Assembly: GCF_001417775.1 (NCBI RefSeq)
Contig: NZ_BBZJ01000024.1
Span: 124,001-188,000, forward strand
Length of the DNA stretch: 64,000 nt
Reading direction: 5' to 3'
DNA from: Streptomyces sp. TP-A0356
Lineage (GTDB): Bacteria > Actinomycetota > Actinomycetes > Streptomycetales > Streptomycetaceae
Shown here: positions 19,843-28,194 of the stretch, piece after piece
Layout: each line of letters starts with the position of its first letter
How positions within the stretch are numbered: the stretch's first letter is position 1
The notes under the pieces: model-generated
Seen by the model: only the letters and a program-made list of their open reading frames with translations
Database searches by the model: none
Told to the model about the DNA's origin: nothing
Made by a program: the position numbers and the translations under genes

Positions 19843-20036
19843 CCCCCGATGCTCCGTAGGGCTTGGGGCTCGGCATGCTGACGAGCCGTCGGGCAGAAAC
19901 GGAGGGGAGCCTGCTACGGATAAGCCGATGGTAGAGCGGTTACGGCACACGGTGACAGGGGGTTTCCAGAAATTGCCTCCTGGTCGGGGCCCCGTTCGGC
20001 AATCCGCCGTCCGGGGGATGCCTGCCCGGTGAACGC

Positions 20037-21131
20037 TCAGCCGACCAGGGGAAGTTGCTGGACCAGCAGCTTTCCGGCCATGGTCACGCCGCCGTCCATC
20101 GCGATCGCCAGCCCGTCCGCGTAGATGTGCGGACCCTCGACGACCGGACCCGCGCCGTCCTGGTCGTCCTCGGAGCCGACCTCGCCCAGGAGGTACGGGA
20201 TGGGGCTGTGGCCGTGGACGATGCGCCTGCCACCGTAGGTGTCCAGCAGGGACCGTACGGCGTCGGCGCCGCCCTCGTCGCGGAAGGAGAAGCGCTTGGT
20301 GAACTTCCTGAACAGGTCCCACACCTCGTCCGCGTCGTTGCGCGTGAGCGTCTCGCGGATGGTGTCGTTGACCGCTTCGATGGAGTCGCCGTAGTCGAGG
20401 TAGGCGGTGGTGTCCGAGTGGACCAGCAGATGTCCGTCCACCTCCTCCACCGCGTCCAGACGGGCCATCCACTGGAGGTGGTGGTCCTGAAGGCGGTCCA
20501 TGTCCGTCTTCTGGCCGCCGTTGAGCAGCCAGGCCGCCTGGAAGGTGGCCGTGCCCGCGCCGGAGTTGACGGGCGTGTCGCCGAACCGCTTGGCACCGAG
20601 CAGCAGCAGCTCGTGGTTGCCCATGAGCGCCTTGCAGTAGCCGCCTGCCGCGGCGGCCTCCGCGGACAGCCGCATCACCAGGTCGATCACGCCGATGCCG
20701 TCGGGCCCGCGGTCGGTGAAGTCGCCCAGGAACCACAGCCGTGCCGTGCCCGCGGACCAGTGCCCCTGGGCGTCGATGAGGCCCTTCTCCTGGAGGGCCG
20801 CAACGAGTTGGTCGAGATAGCCGTGGACGTCCCCGACGACGAACAGCGGGCCGGGGCCGTCGGCGGGCTGCGGGGCTGGTGCGGTCGTGGGATCCACGGT
20901 CACCTGGAGCGTGTCATCGCGGTTGATGACCGGGAGGTCCCGCTCGGTGGGCGTGTACGCGTCGGAGTACCCCTGCGGGTACCCCTCGGGTTCCGCGACG
21001 GGCGCGGCGGCCTCGCCGGGCGGCGTGCTCTGCGCGTACGGACCGGTCTCGTGGACGTACGCAGGCACCCGGAAGTCGCGCAATGTCGCCGTCCGCTCCA
21101 CCTCGGGTCCCTGACCGGCCCCCTGAGTCAT
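20037..21131 (-). CDS. Calcineurin-like metallophosphoesterase
   Basis: A 364-aa phosphoesterase with all signature metal-binding motifs: GDVHG (about residue 99), GDFTDRG (about 140), GNHE (about 180) and HGHSP (about 330). This matches the bis(5'-nucleosyl)-tetraphosphatase/serine-threonine phosphatase branch. About 90 Pro/Glu-rich residues precede the domain. ATG 21131 has a GAGGGG ribosome site; the frame is open upstream. The true substrate (protein phosphate or dinucleotide) cannot be told. Confidence 0.9.
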   Translation of the reverse strand: MTQGAGQGPEVERTATLRDFRVPAYVHETGPYAQSTPPGEAAAPVAEPEGYPQGYSDAYTPTERDLPVINRDDTLQVTVDPTTAPAPQPADGPGPLFVVGDVHGYLDQLVAALQEKGLIDAQGHWSAGTARLWFLGDFTDRGPDGIGVIDLVMRLSAEAAAAGGYCKALMGNHELLLLGAKRFGDTPVNSGAGTATFQAAWLLNGGQKTDMDRLQDHHLQWMARLDAVEEVDGHLLVHSDTTAYLDYGDSIEAVNDTIRETLTRNDADEVWDLFRKFTKRFSFRDEGGADAVRSLLDTYGGRRIVHGHSPIPYLLGEVGSEDDQDGAGPVVEGPHIYADGLAIAMDGGVTMAGKLLVQQLPLVG

Positions 21132-21373
21132 CGACCCCTCCACCATCGCGCCGCATCTGCACCCCATCGGACTGCCTGGTCGCAGCGGCCCGCGGTGCCG
21201 TGGGCCCATCATAGGAATGCGGATCGCGCCATGTGATGACCCAGGGGTGGTGAATCGGGGCGGGACCCCGGCTGACCGCGGCATTCGCCCCATATAGGCG
21301 GTGCTTTCCCTCTCGCGAGCCCGGCGGTGCGCCGTCCGCGGGCAACCTGTGCGTCACCCGCGGGTCACCGACG

Positions 21374-22486
21374 CTACCCCTGCTCGGGCGACCGGGGCGG
21401 GCTGATCGTCGTGCGGGGTGGTCGCCGCTCCGAGGACGTCCGCACGATCAGCTCTGTCGGTATCACCTGCTCGACCGGCCGCTCCGACTCGACTCCCTCG
21501 ATCGCGTCGATGAGGAGCTGGACCACGGCGGTGCCGATCCGGCGTGGCTTCAGTGAGAGAGTCGTGACGGACGGTTCGGTGTTGGCGTACACGGCGGACT
21601 CGCTGCAGCAGACCAGCAGCAGGTCGTCGGGGACGCGCAGTCCGTAGCGGCGGGCGGCGGCCAGCAGGTCGGTGCCGTTGGGGTCGAAGAGCCCGTAGAC
21701 CGCGTCGGGACGGTCGGGGCGGGCCAGCAGCCGGTCGGCGGCGACGGCGCCCGCGCACGGGTCGTGGGCCGGGTAGGCCTCGTAGACCGGATCCTGCCCG
21801 ACACGCTCGCACCAGTTCAGGTACGCGGTGGTGGACAGGTGCGTGTACGTGTCGGTGGTGGTGCCGGTCAGCAGCCCGATCCGGCGGGCGCCCGCCGCCG
21901 CCAGGTGGTCGAGGATGTCCAGGACCGCGGCCTCATGATCGTTGTCCACCCAGGCGGTGACCGGGAGTGAGCCGGCCGGGCGGCCGTCGGAGACGACGGG
22001 TAAGCCCTGCCGGACCAGCTCGCTGACCACGGGGTCCTGGTCGGACGGATCGATGACGACCGTGCCGTCCAGGGCGACGTTCGACCACACGTCGTGGCGG
22101 GAGGTCGCGGGCAGGATGACCAGGGCATAGCCCCGGGCGAGCGCGGCCGAGGTGGCGGCTCTGGCCATCTCCGCGAAGTACGCGAACTCGGTGAAGGTGA
22201 AAGGTTCATCCCCGTACGTCGTCACGGTCAGGCCGATGAGGCCCGATTTGCCCGTACGGAGGGTGCGGGCCGCGGCGGAGGGGCGATAGCCCAGCCGGTC
22301 GGCGACCTCGCGGACATGGCGTCGGGTGGCGTCCGGCAGCCGGCCCTTGCCGTTGAGGGCGTCGGAGACGGTCGTGATGGAGACCCCGGCGGCGGCGGCC
22401 ACGTCTCTGATGCCCGCCCGGCCCGGCCGGCTGCCCCGGCGGGAGGTCTCTGCCCGGCTCACCTGGTGCTTCCCTGCTGCTGTCAT
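21374..22486 (-). CDS. LacI family transcriptional regulator
   Basis: A 370-aa repressor-type protein. The N-terminal helix-turn-helix (IRDVAAAAGVSITTVSDALNG, about 25-46) is followed by the hinge helix (RPSAAARTLRTGKSGLIGLT) and a periplasmic-binding-like ligand domain to about residue 345. The effector is probably a sugar or nucleoside, but no transporter or catabolic gene is adjacent. It is divergent from the aminotransferase gene with 459 bp between starts. The start ATG at 22486 was chosen over an upstream one because the helix-turn-helix then sits at the usual position. Confidence 0.92.
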   Translation of the reverse strand: MTAAGKHQVSRAETSRRGSRPGRAGIRDVAAAAGVSITTVSDALNGKGRLPDATRRHVREVADRLGYRPSAAARTLRTGKSGLIGLTVTTYGDEPFTFTEFAYFAEMARAATSAALARGYALVILPATSRHDVWSNVALDGTVVIDPSDQDPVVSELVRQGLPVVSDGRPAGSLPVTAWVDNDHEAAVLDILDHLAAAGARRIGLLTGTTTDTYTHLSTTAYLNWCERVGQDPVYEAYPAHDPCAGAVAADRLLARPDRPDAVYGLFDPNGTDLLAAARRYGLRVPDDLLLVCCSESAVYANTEPSVTTLSLKPRRIGTAVVQLLIDAIEGVESERPVEQVIPTELIVRTSSERRPPRTTISPPRSPEQG

Positions 22487-22945
22487 GGCGAGCCGATAGT
22501 AGGGCTCATGCGGTGGGGTAGTGCGGACGCATATGCACTCGTTGACAGGCACGTTTCTGCATGGTCAATCTTCCCCAAAGGCCTTAGGAATCAATGGAGT
22601 TGAGCTATTCAACGATGATACGTAGTGTGTTGGCGCGCATGAGCCTGCCAAGGTGCCCATATTTCGAAGAGGTCTCAACTCACCTTCACGAGGGATGCGC
22701 GCCACGGCGTGAGCTACCGGCGCGCGGGACAAGGGAAGACGCGCCCCTGATGCGCGCGCCTTGATCCGGCGATACTCCGGTTCATACGGCTTCATACGGC
22801 GACGCGCGCCTTCTGGTTCACCGATGTGCCCGGGAGGGACCCGGATGTCCACAGCCCATTCGCAGCGGCGTCGAATCCTCATAAGGTGAGAAGCATTGGA
22901 ACCGGTGGCGGTCATGAGCCGGTGGTGTGCGCGAGGAGGACTGCG
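22487..22945. other. Divergent intergenic region (LacI gene / aminotransferase gene)
   Basis: About 460 bp with no supported gene. It contains a TTGACA at 22542-22547, a 10-bp tandem repeat TTCATACGGC at 22781-22800, a near-consensus DnaA box ATGTCCACA at 22845-22853 and several GCGCGC runs. Presumably it holds promoters for both flanking genes. Confidence 0.5.
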
Positions 22946-24025
22946 GTGAGCGAGACAAGCCCGAGGCTGCGTGCCGTGCTGGAGGGTATCCCCACCTACA
23001 GGCCCGGCAAGCCCGCCGCGGCGGGGTGCCAGGTGGCCTACAAGCTGTCCTCGAACGAGAATCCTTACCCGCCGCTGCCGGGCGTGATGGAGGCGGTGAC
23101 CGAGGCGGCGTGCTCCTTCAACCGCTACCCCGACATGGCGTGCTCCGGGCTGCTGAGCGAGTTGTCGGAGCGCTTCGGCGTGCCGTCGTCCGACCTCGCG
23201 GTCGGCACCGGCTCGGTCGGCGTCGCCCAGCAGCTGATCCAGGCCACGAGCGGCCCGGGCGACGAGGTGATCTACGCCTGGCGGTCCTTCGAGGCGTACC
23301 CGATCATCACCCAGATCAGCGGTGCGACGTCGGTGCAGGTGCCGCTGACCGAGGGCGAGGTGCACGACCTGGACGCGATGGCCGACGCGATCACCGACCG
23401 CACCCGGCTGATATTCGTCTGCAACCCGAACAACCCGACCAGCACGGTGGTGCACCGGGAGGAGCTGGAGCGCTTCCTCGACCGGGTGCCGGCCGACGTG
23501 CTGGTGGTGCTCGACGAGGCGTACCGGGAGTTCATCCGCGACGTCCGGGTGCCGGACGGCGTCGAGCTGTACCGCCGGCGGCCGAACGTCTGCGTCCTGC
23601 GCACCTTCTCCAAGGCGTACGGCCTCGCCGGGCTGCGTGTCGGCTTCGCGATCGCCCATGAACCGGTGGCCGCGGCGCTGCGCAAGACGGCGGTGCCGTT
23701 CGGGGTGAGCCAGCTGGCGCAGGAGGCGGCCGTCGCCTCGCTGCGCGCCGAGGACGAGCTGCTCGGCCGGGTCGGCTCGCTGGTGTGCGAGCGCATCCGT
23801 GTGGTCGACACGCTGCGCGCCCAGGGCTGGACGGTGCCGGAGACCCAGGCGAATTTCTTGTGGCTGCGGCTGGGGGAGCGCACGGTGGACTTCGCCGCCG
23901 CCTGTGAGCAGGCCGGTGTGGTCGTGCGGCCCTTCCCGGGCGAAGGGGTGCGCGTGACGATCGGTGAGGCCGAGGCGAACGACATCTTCGTGAAGGTGGC
24001 GGAGGGCTTCCGCAAGGCGTCCTAG
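22946..24025 (+). CDS. Histidinol-phosphate/aromatic aminotransferase (HisC-like)
   Basis: Class II PLP aminotransferase of 359 aa. Visible motifs: SSNENPYPPLPGV, CNPNNPTSTVV (about 152), DEAYREF (about 191), and FSKAYGLAGLRVGFA with the PLP lysine (about 220). GTG 22946 follows a GAGGAGGA ribosome site. A gene of this type outside the his operon often acts on phenylalanine or tyrosine as well as histidinol phosphate, so the role here is ambiguous. Its natural terminator at 25316 now lies beyond the inserted IS element. Confidence 0.9.
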   Translation: MSETSPRLRAVLEGIPTYRPGKPAAAGCQVAYKLSSNENPYPPLPGVMEAVTEAACSFNRYPDMACSGLLSELSERFGVPSSDLAVGTGSVGVAQQLIQATSGPGDEVIYAWRSFEAYPIITQISGATSVQVPLTEGEVHDLDAMADAITDRTRLIFVCNPNNPTSTVVHREELERFLDRVPADVLVVLDEAYREFIRDVRVPDGVELYRRRPNVCVLRTFSKAYGLAGLRVGFAIAHEPVAAALRKTAVPFGVSQLAQEAAVASLRAEDELLGRVGSLVCERIRVVDTLRAQGWTVPETQANFLWLRLGERTVDFAAACEQAGVVVRPFPGEGVRVTIGEAEANDIFVKVAEGFRKAS

Positions 24026-24030
24026 TTGTC

Positions 24031-24198
24031 CTAGTGCTGCGACCGGAAAGGTTCACCGGCTCGCGGCGTCCGGCACGGCACCTCGCCGCGTTGTCGCATC
24101 GCCCGAGTACATCCAGTACGCGGGCGACGCTCCGCCTTGCGATGCACCGCACCGGACGCCGCGAGCTTCCCGGCAAACCTTTCCGGCCACAGCACTAG
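24031..24198. repeat. 168-bp imperfect palindromic element (MITE/REP-like) ending in CTAG
   Basis: The outer arms match with few differences: CTAGTGCTG, CCGGAAAGGTT and CTCGCGGCGTCCGG on the left are found in reverse complement on the right. The centre carries CGAGTACATCCAGTACGCG. The end lies in AGCACTAG. The element starts 5 bp after the aminotransferase stop region and has no coding capacity. It looks like a long-hairpin repetitive sequence that I recall seeing scattered in Streptomyces genomes. Confidence 0.8.
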
Positions 24199-24264
24199 GG
24201 CCTGTGTGAGGTCGTGATCAATCTCGGGTTCTGGTCCCGTGCGGGGACGGGACCTGGTAGGACG

Positions 24265-24768
24265 ATGGATGTGACACGTAGGCAACTCACCGACGAGCAG
24301 TGGAAGTTCATCGAGCCGTACCTGCCGATAGGCGAGTACGGTCCGTACCCCGAGCGGCTGCGGGAGCAGTTCGAGGGGGTGATCTGGCGGTTCCGGTCCA
24401 GCGCCCAGTGGCGCGAGATGCCCTCCGAGTTCGGACCGTGGGCGACCGTCTACGGGCGCTTTCGCGTCTGGCGGGACGCCGGAGTCTTCTCCGCTCTTCT
24501 GGAAGGCATGATCGCCGAGGCCGCTCGCCGGGGACAGACGGACTTATCCCTGGTCAGCGTGGACTCCACTACTTCCCGCGCCCACCACGACGCGGCCGGG
24601 ATGCAGCTCGGCAAGGACATCATGGACGCCCTTGAGGAAGCCGCCGCCGAGCAGGAGCGGGCCCAACAAAAAGGGGCGGCCCGCCGGGACAGAACGGGCA
24701 GGACGGCGGCGACGACCCCGAGCAGGAAGAGCGACGGCGTATCAGGCGACGGCGCAAGCTCCGCTTGA
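24265..24768 (+). CDS. IS5-family transposase, N-terminal part (orfA)
   Basis: A 167-aa product with the DUF4096-type N-terminal domain (LTDEQWKFIEPYLP, FRSSAQWREMPSEFGPWATV) and the first catalytic aspartate in LVSVDSTTSRAHH. The last 40 or so residues after AQQKG are the out-of-frame tail. A run of five A and four G at 24668-24676 lies where the frame should change by -1. ATG 24265 was chosen; a GTG at 24214 inside the left repeat is less likely. The full enzyme needs the downstream frame. Confidence 0.9.
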   Translation: MDVTRRQLTDEQWKFIEPYLPIGEYGPYPERLREQFEGVIWRFRSSAQWREMPSEFGPWATVYGRFRVWRDAGVFSALLEGMIAEAARRGQTDLSLVSVDSTTSRAHHDAAGMQLGKDIMDALEEAAAEQERAQQKGAARRDRTGRTAATTPSRKSDGVSGDGASSA

Positions 24769-25274
24769 ACCAAGCCCTGCTCGGCAGATCCCGTGGTGGA
24801 CTGACGAGCAAGATTCATCTCGCCGCGGACCGCAGGTGCCGCCCGCTGTCCCTCGTGCTGACCGCAGGACAGGCCGCTGACAGCCCGCAGTTCGTCCCCG
24901 TGCTGCAGAAGATACGGGTCCGTCTTCCTGTCGGCCGGCCTCGAACCCGGCCCGGCGCTGTCGCCGCGGACAAAGCCTACTCGTCCCGCGCTAACCGTTC
25001 TTACCTGCGGAAACGCAACATCAAGGCAGTCATTCCTGAGAAGAAGGACCAGGCCGCCAACCGTAAGAAGAAGGGCCGCCGAGGCGGCCGCCCCACGTGC
25101 CACGACAGTGATCTTTACAAGGAGCGGAACACGGTCGAGCGGCTCATCAACAAGCTGAAGGCCTGGCGGGGCATCGCCACTCGATACGACAAGACGCCCG
25201 AGAGCTACCTCGCCGGCCTCCACCTCCGTGCCTCAATGATCTGGATCAACGACCTGCTGAAGGCAACTGGCTGA
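24765..25274 (+). CDS. IS5-family transposase, C-terminal part (orfB)
   Basis: Carries the rest of the DDE catalytic core: the second aspartate in VAADKAYSSRANRSYL and the glutamate in YKERNTVERLINKLKAWR. The same frame is open back to the A5G4 run at 24668, so a -1 slip there would give one protein of about 335 aa. The TTG at 24765 overlaps the orfA stop (TTGA), so re-initiation is the alternative. Confidence 0.9.
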   Translation: MNQALLGRSRGGLTSKIHLAADRRCRPLSLVLTAGQAADSPQFVPVLQKIRVRLPVGRPRTRPGAVAADKAYSSRANRSYLRKRNIKAVIPEKKDQAANRKKKGRRGGRPTCHDSDLYKERNTVERLINKLKAWRGIATRYDKTPESYLAGLHLRASMIWINDLLKATG

Positions 25275-25315
25275 TCACAACGTCACACAGGCCCTAGCCC
25301 CCTGCACGCGCACGC

Positions 25316-25358
25316 GAGAGGCGGCACCCCGGGATTCGTTCCCGGGGTGCCGCCTCTC
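25316..25358 (+). terminator. Strong terminator hairpin, probably of the HisC-like gene
   Basis: A 19-bp perfect stem (25316-25334 with 25340-25358, starting GAGAGGCGGCACC) with a 5-base loop. It is followed by two exact copies of TCTCTCATGAGCTG (25355-25382). It is now separated from the aminotransferase gene by the IS element and lies upstream of cydA. Confidence 0.85.
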
Positions 25359-25455
25359 TCATGAGCTGTCTCTCATGAGCTGTCCGACCTGGCGCATCGC
25401 TTAGGGGCCCCCTCCCGTAGGCCGCGAAACCGTATGCGCCATAATTGCTTGTGAA

Positions 25456-25471
25456 TGTGAACGCGTTCACA
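25456..25471. promoter_or_regulatory. Rex operator upstream of cydA
   Basis: TGTGAACGCGTTCACA is a perfect 16-bp palindrome matching the Streptomyces Rex site. Rex senses the NADH/NAD+ ratio and represses cytochrome bd genes when oxygen is ample. A half site (TTGTGAA) lies just upstream at 25450-25455. The position about 85 bp before the cydA start fits promoter blocking. Confidence 0.9.
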
Positions 25472-25553
25472 AGCGCGCCGATTGCTCCGTCGATGTGCGT
25501 GACAAGCGGGGCAAACCGCCGCTCGTGATCGCGGCGAGGTAAGGAGAGACGAC

Positions 25554-27062
25554 GTGAACCTGGCTCTGGCGCCGGAGACACTGGCGCGATGGCAGTTCGG
25601 CATCACCACCGTCTACCACTTCCTGTTCGTGCCGCTGACGATCTCGCTGGCCGCCCTGACGGCCGGCCTGCAGACCGCCTGGGTGCGGACGGAGAAGGAG
25701 AAGTACCTCCGGGCCACGAAGTTCTGGGGCAAGCTTTTCCTGATCAACATCGCGATGGGTGTCGTCACCGGCATCGTCCAGGAGTTCCAGTTCGGCATGA
25801 ACTGGTCCGCCTACTCGCGCTTCGTCGGTGACGTCTTCGGTGCGCCGCTCGCGTTCGAGGCCCTCATCGCCTTCTTCTTCGAGTCGACGTTCATCGGGCT
25901 GTGGATCTTCGGCTGGGACAAGCTGCCGAAGAAGCTCCACCTCGCCTGCATCTGGATGGTCTCGATCGGCACCGTCCTGTCGGCGTACTTCATCCTCGCG
26001 GCCAACTCCTGGATGCAGCACCCGGTCGGCTACCGGATCAACAAGGCGAGGGGGCGCGCCGAGCTCACGGACTTCTGGCACGTCCTGACCCAGAACACCG
26101 CGCTCACCCAGGTCTTCCACACCCTGACCGCGTCCTTCCTCACGGGCGGCGCGTTCATGGTCGGCATCGCCGCCTTCCACCTGGTCCGCAAGAGGCACAT
26201 CGCCGTGATGAAGACGTCGCTGCGGCTGGGGCTGGTCACCGTCGTCATCGCCGGCCTGCTCACTGCGGTCAGCGGCGACCTGCTCGGCAAGGTCATGTTC
26301 AAGCAGCAGCCGATGAAGATGGCCGCTGCCGAGGCCCTCTGGAACGGTCAGAGTTCCGCGCCGTTCTCGATCTTCGCCTACGGCGACGTGAGCAAGGGCC
26401 ACAACACCGTCGAGCTGTCCGTCCCCGGCGTACTGTCGTTCCTCGCCAACGACGACCTCAGCTCCTACGTCCCCGGCATCAACGACACCAACAAGGCCGA
26501 GCAGCAGAAGTACGGCCCCGGCGACTACCGCCCCATCATTCCCGTCACCTTCTGGGGCTTTCGCTGGATGATCGGCTTCGGCATGGCGTCCTTCGCCATC
26601 GGACTGGCCGGGCTCTGGCTCACCCGCAAAAAGTTCATGCTGCCGCACCATCTGCGGGTCGGTGAGGACGAGGTGCCGCACCTGGTCCTCTTCAGGAAGA
26701 AGGCGCTCGGCCCCACGGTCACCACCTGGTACTGGCGCATAGCGATCTGGACCCTGGCCTTCCCGCTGATCGCCAACTCCTGGGGCTGGATCTTCACCGA
26801 GATGGGCCGTCAGCCGTGGGTCGTGTACGGCGTTCTGCGCACCCATGACGCGGTCTCCCCCGGTGTCTCCCAGGGCGAGGTGATCACCTCGATGACCGTG
26901 TTCACCCTGCTCTACGCGATCCTCGCGGTCGTGGAGGTCAGGCTTCTGACGAAGTACGTCAAGGCCGGACCGCCCGAGCTCAGCGAGGCCGACCTCAACC
27001 CGCCCACCAGGATCGGCGGCGACTCCCATGACGCCGACAAGCCGATGGCCTTCTCGTACTAG
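25554..27062 (+). CDS. cydA: Cytochrome bd ubiquinol oxidase subunit I
   Basis: Haem-bearing subunit of the high-affinity quinol oxidase in the membrane. 502 aa from GTG 25554 with an AAGGAGAG ribosome site. It has the expected membrane segments, the N-terminal histidine region RWQFGITTVYHFLFVPLT, a short periplasmic Q-loop (the KGHNTVELSVPG region) and the conserved GRQPWVVYGVLRT block near residue 420. cydB follows by 19 bp. Expression should be induced by low oxygen through the Rex site. Confidence 0.97.
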   Translation: MNLALAPETLARWQFGITTVYHFLFVPLTISLAALTAGLQTAWVRTEKEKYLRATKFWGKLFLINIAMGVVTGIVQEFQFGMNWSAYSRFVGDVFGAPLAFEALIAFFFESTFIGLWIFGWDKLPKKLHLACIWMVSIGTVLSAYFILAANSWMQHPVGYRINKARGRAELTDFWHVLTQNTALTQVFHTLTASFLTGGAFMVGIAAFHLVRKRHIAVMKTSLRLGLVTVVIAGLLTAVSGDLLGKVMFKQQPMKMAAAEALWNGQSSAPFSIFAYGDVSKGHNTVELSVPGVLSFLANDDLSSYVPGINDTNKAEQQKYGPGDYRPIIPVTFWGFRWMIGFGMASFAIGLAGLWLTRKKFMLPHHLRVGEDEVPHLVLFRKKALGPTVTTWYWRIAIWTLAFPLIANSWGWIFTEMGRQPWVVYGVLRTHDAVSPGVSQGEVITSMTVFTLLYAILAVVEVRLLTKYVKAGPPELSEADLNPPTRIGGDSHDADKPMAFSY

Positions 27063-27080
27063 GCCGAGGGAGCGCTCATC

Positions 27081-28088
27081 ATGCAACTTCACGACGTCTG
27101 GTTCGTCCTCATCGCGATCCTCTGGACCGGCTACTTCTTCCTGGAGGGCTTCGACTTCGGGGTCGGCATCCTGACCAAGCTGCTGGCCCGCGACCGCCTT
27201 GAGCGGCGCGTGCTGATCAACACGATCGGTCCCGTCTGGGACGGCAACGAGGTGTGGCTGCTCAGCGCGGGCGGCGCGACCTTCGCCGCGTTCCCCGACT
27301 GGTACGCCACGCTCTTCTCCGGCTTCTATCTGCCGCTGTTGGTCATCCTGGTCTGTCTGATCGTGCGCGGTGTCGCCTTTGAGTACCGGGCGAAGCGGTC
27401 CGAGGAGAAGTGGCAGCGCAACTGGGAGACCGCCCTCTTCTGGACCTCACTGATCCCGGCGTTCCTGTGGGGTGTGGCCTTCGGCAACATCGTGCGGGGC
27501 GTGAAGATCGATCAGCATCTGGAGTACGTGGGCAGCGTCTGGGATCTGTTCAACCCGTTCGCGCTCCTCGGCGGTCTGGTGACGCTGACGCTGTTCACCT
27601 TCCACGGAGCGGTGTTCACCGCGCTCAAGACCGTGGGGGACATCCGGGAGCGGGCACGGAAGCTGGCCCTGTCGGTCGGACTGCTGACCGCCGTGGTGGC
27701 ACTGCTCTTCCTCGCCTGGGCGCAGATCGACCGGGGTGACGGCAAGAGTCTGGTCGCGATGATCGTGGCGGTGGTCGCACTGGTCGCCGCGCTCGTGGCG
27801 AACCAGGTCGGGCGTGAGGGATGGTCGTTCGCGTTCTCGGGGGTCACCATCGTGGCGGCCGTCGCGATGCTCTTCCTGACGCTCTTCCCGAACGTCATGC
27901 CGTCCACGCTCAACGCGGACTGGAGCCTGACGGTCAGCAACGCCTCGTCGAGCCCCTACACCCTGAACATCATGACGTGGTGTGCCGGGATCGCCACGCC
28001 GATCGTCCTGCTCTACCAGGGCTGGACGTACTGGGTGTTCCGCAAGCGCATCGGAACCCAGCACATCGCCATGGAGGCGGCGCACTGA
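27081..28088 (+). CDS. cydB: Cytochrome bd ubiquinol oxidase subunit II
   Basis: Structural partner of CydA, 335 aa with about eight membrane helices. The N-terminus LHDVWFVLIAILWTGYFFLEG and GPVWDGNEVWLL are diagnostic of CydB. It is separated from cydA by 19 bp and from cydCD by 99 bp that hold parS palindromes. Co-transcribed with cydA. Confidence 0.97.
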   Translation: MQLHDVWFVLIAILWTGYFFLEGFDFGVGILTKLLARDRLERRVLINTIGPVWDGNEVWLLSAGGATFAAFPDWYATLFSGFYLPLLVILVCLIVRGVAFEYRAKRSEEKWQRNWETALFWTSLIPAFLWGVAFGNIVRGVKIDQHLEYVGSVWDLFNPFALLGGLVTLTLFTFHGAVFTALKTVGDIRERARKLALSVGLLTAVVALLFLAWAQIDRGDGKSLVAMIVAVVALVAALVANQVGREGWSFAFSGVTIVAAVAMLFLTLFPNVMPSTLNADWSLTVSNASSSPYTLNIMTWCAGIATPIVLLYQGWTYWVFRKRIGTQHIAMEAAH

Positions 28089-28099
28089 TTCCGCTCGGT

Positions 28100-28125
28100 G
28101 GGCGTGTTTCTCACGGAACACGCCC
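28100..28125 (+). terminator. Hairpin after cydB resembling a degenerate parS
   Basis: GGGCGTGTT and AACACGCCC form a 9-bp stem around TCTCACGG. The flanks are the same as those of the perfect parS palindrome 35 bp further on, but the core is not a ParB consensus. Confidence 0.55.
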
Positions 28126-28144
28126 ACCTGGGATCGCATGGCGT

Positions 28145-28158
28145 GTTTCACGTGAAAC
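28145..28158. other. parS site (perfect) between cydB and cydCD
   Basis: GTTTCACGTGAAAC inside a perfect 24-bp palindrome (28140-28163). Confidence 0.92.
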
Positions 28159-28180
28159 ACGCCCGATGGTCAAAGGGTGT

Positions 28181-28194
28181 GTTTCACGTGAAAC
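28181..28194. other. parS site (perfect) overlapping the cydCD start
   Basis: GTTTCACGTGAAAC, 36 bp after the previous site. The central GTG (28188-28190) is the likely start codon of cydCD. Confidence 0.92.

Larger units (their letters stand above)
24198..25294 (+). mobile_element. IS5-family insertion sequence, 1097 bp
   Basis: Terminal inverted repeats of 23 bp match at 21 positions: left 24198-24220, starting GGGCCTGTGTGA, and right 25272-25294. Both ends are flanked by TA (24196-24197 and 25295-25296), a 2-bp target duplication inside CTAG. It encodes a DDE transposase split over two frames. The right repeat overlaps the transposase stop codon (TGATCA). Both ends and the coding region look intact, so it may still be mobile. 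Confidence 0.93.

Noticed and set aside
25467..27092. 541-codon antisense frame over cydA
   Set aside because: cydA is certain; the opposite product is Asp/Gly/Arg-rich filler.
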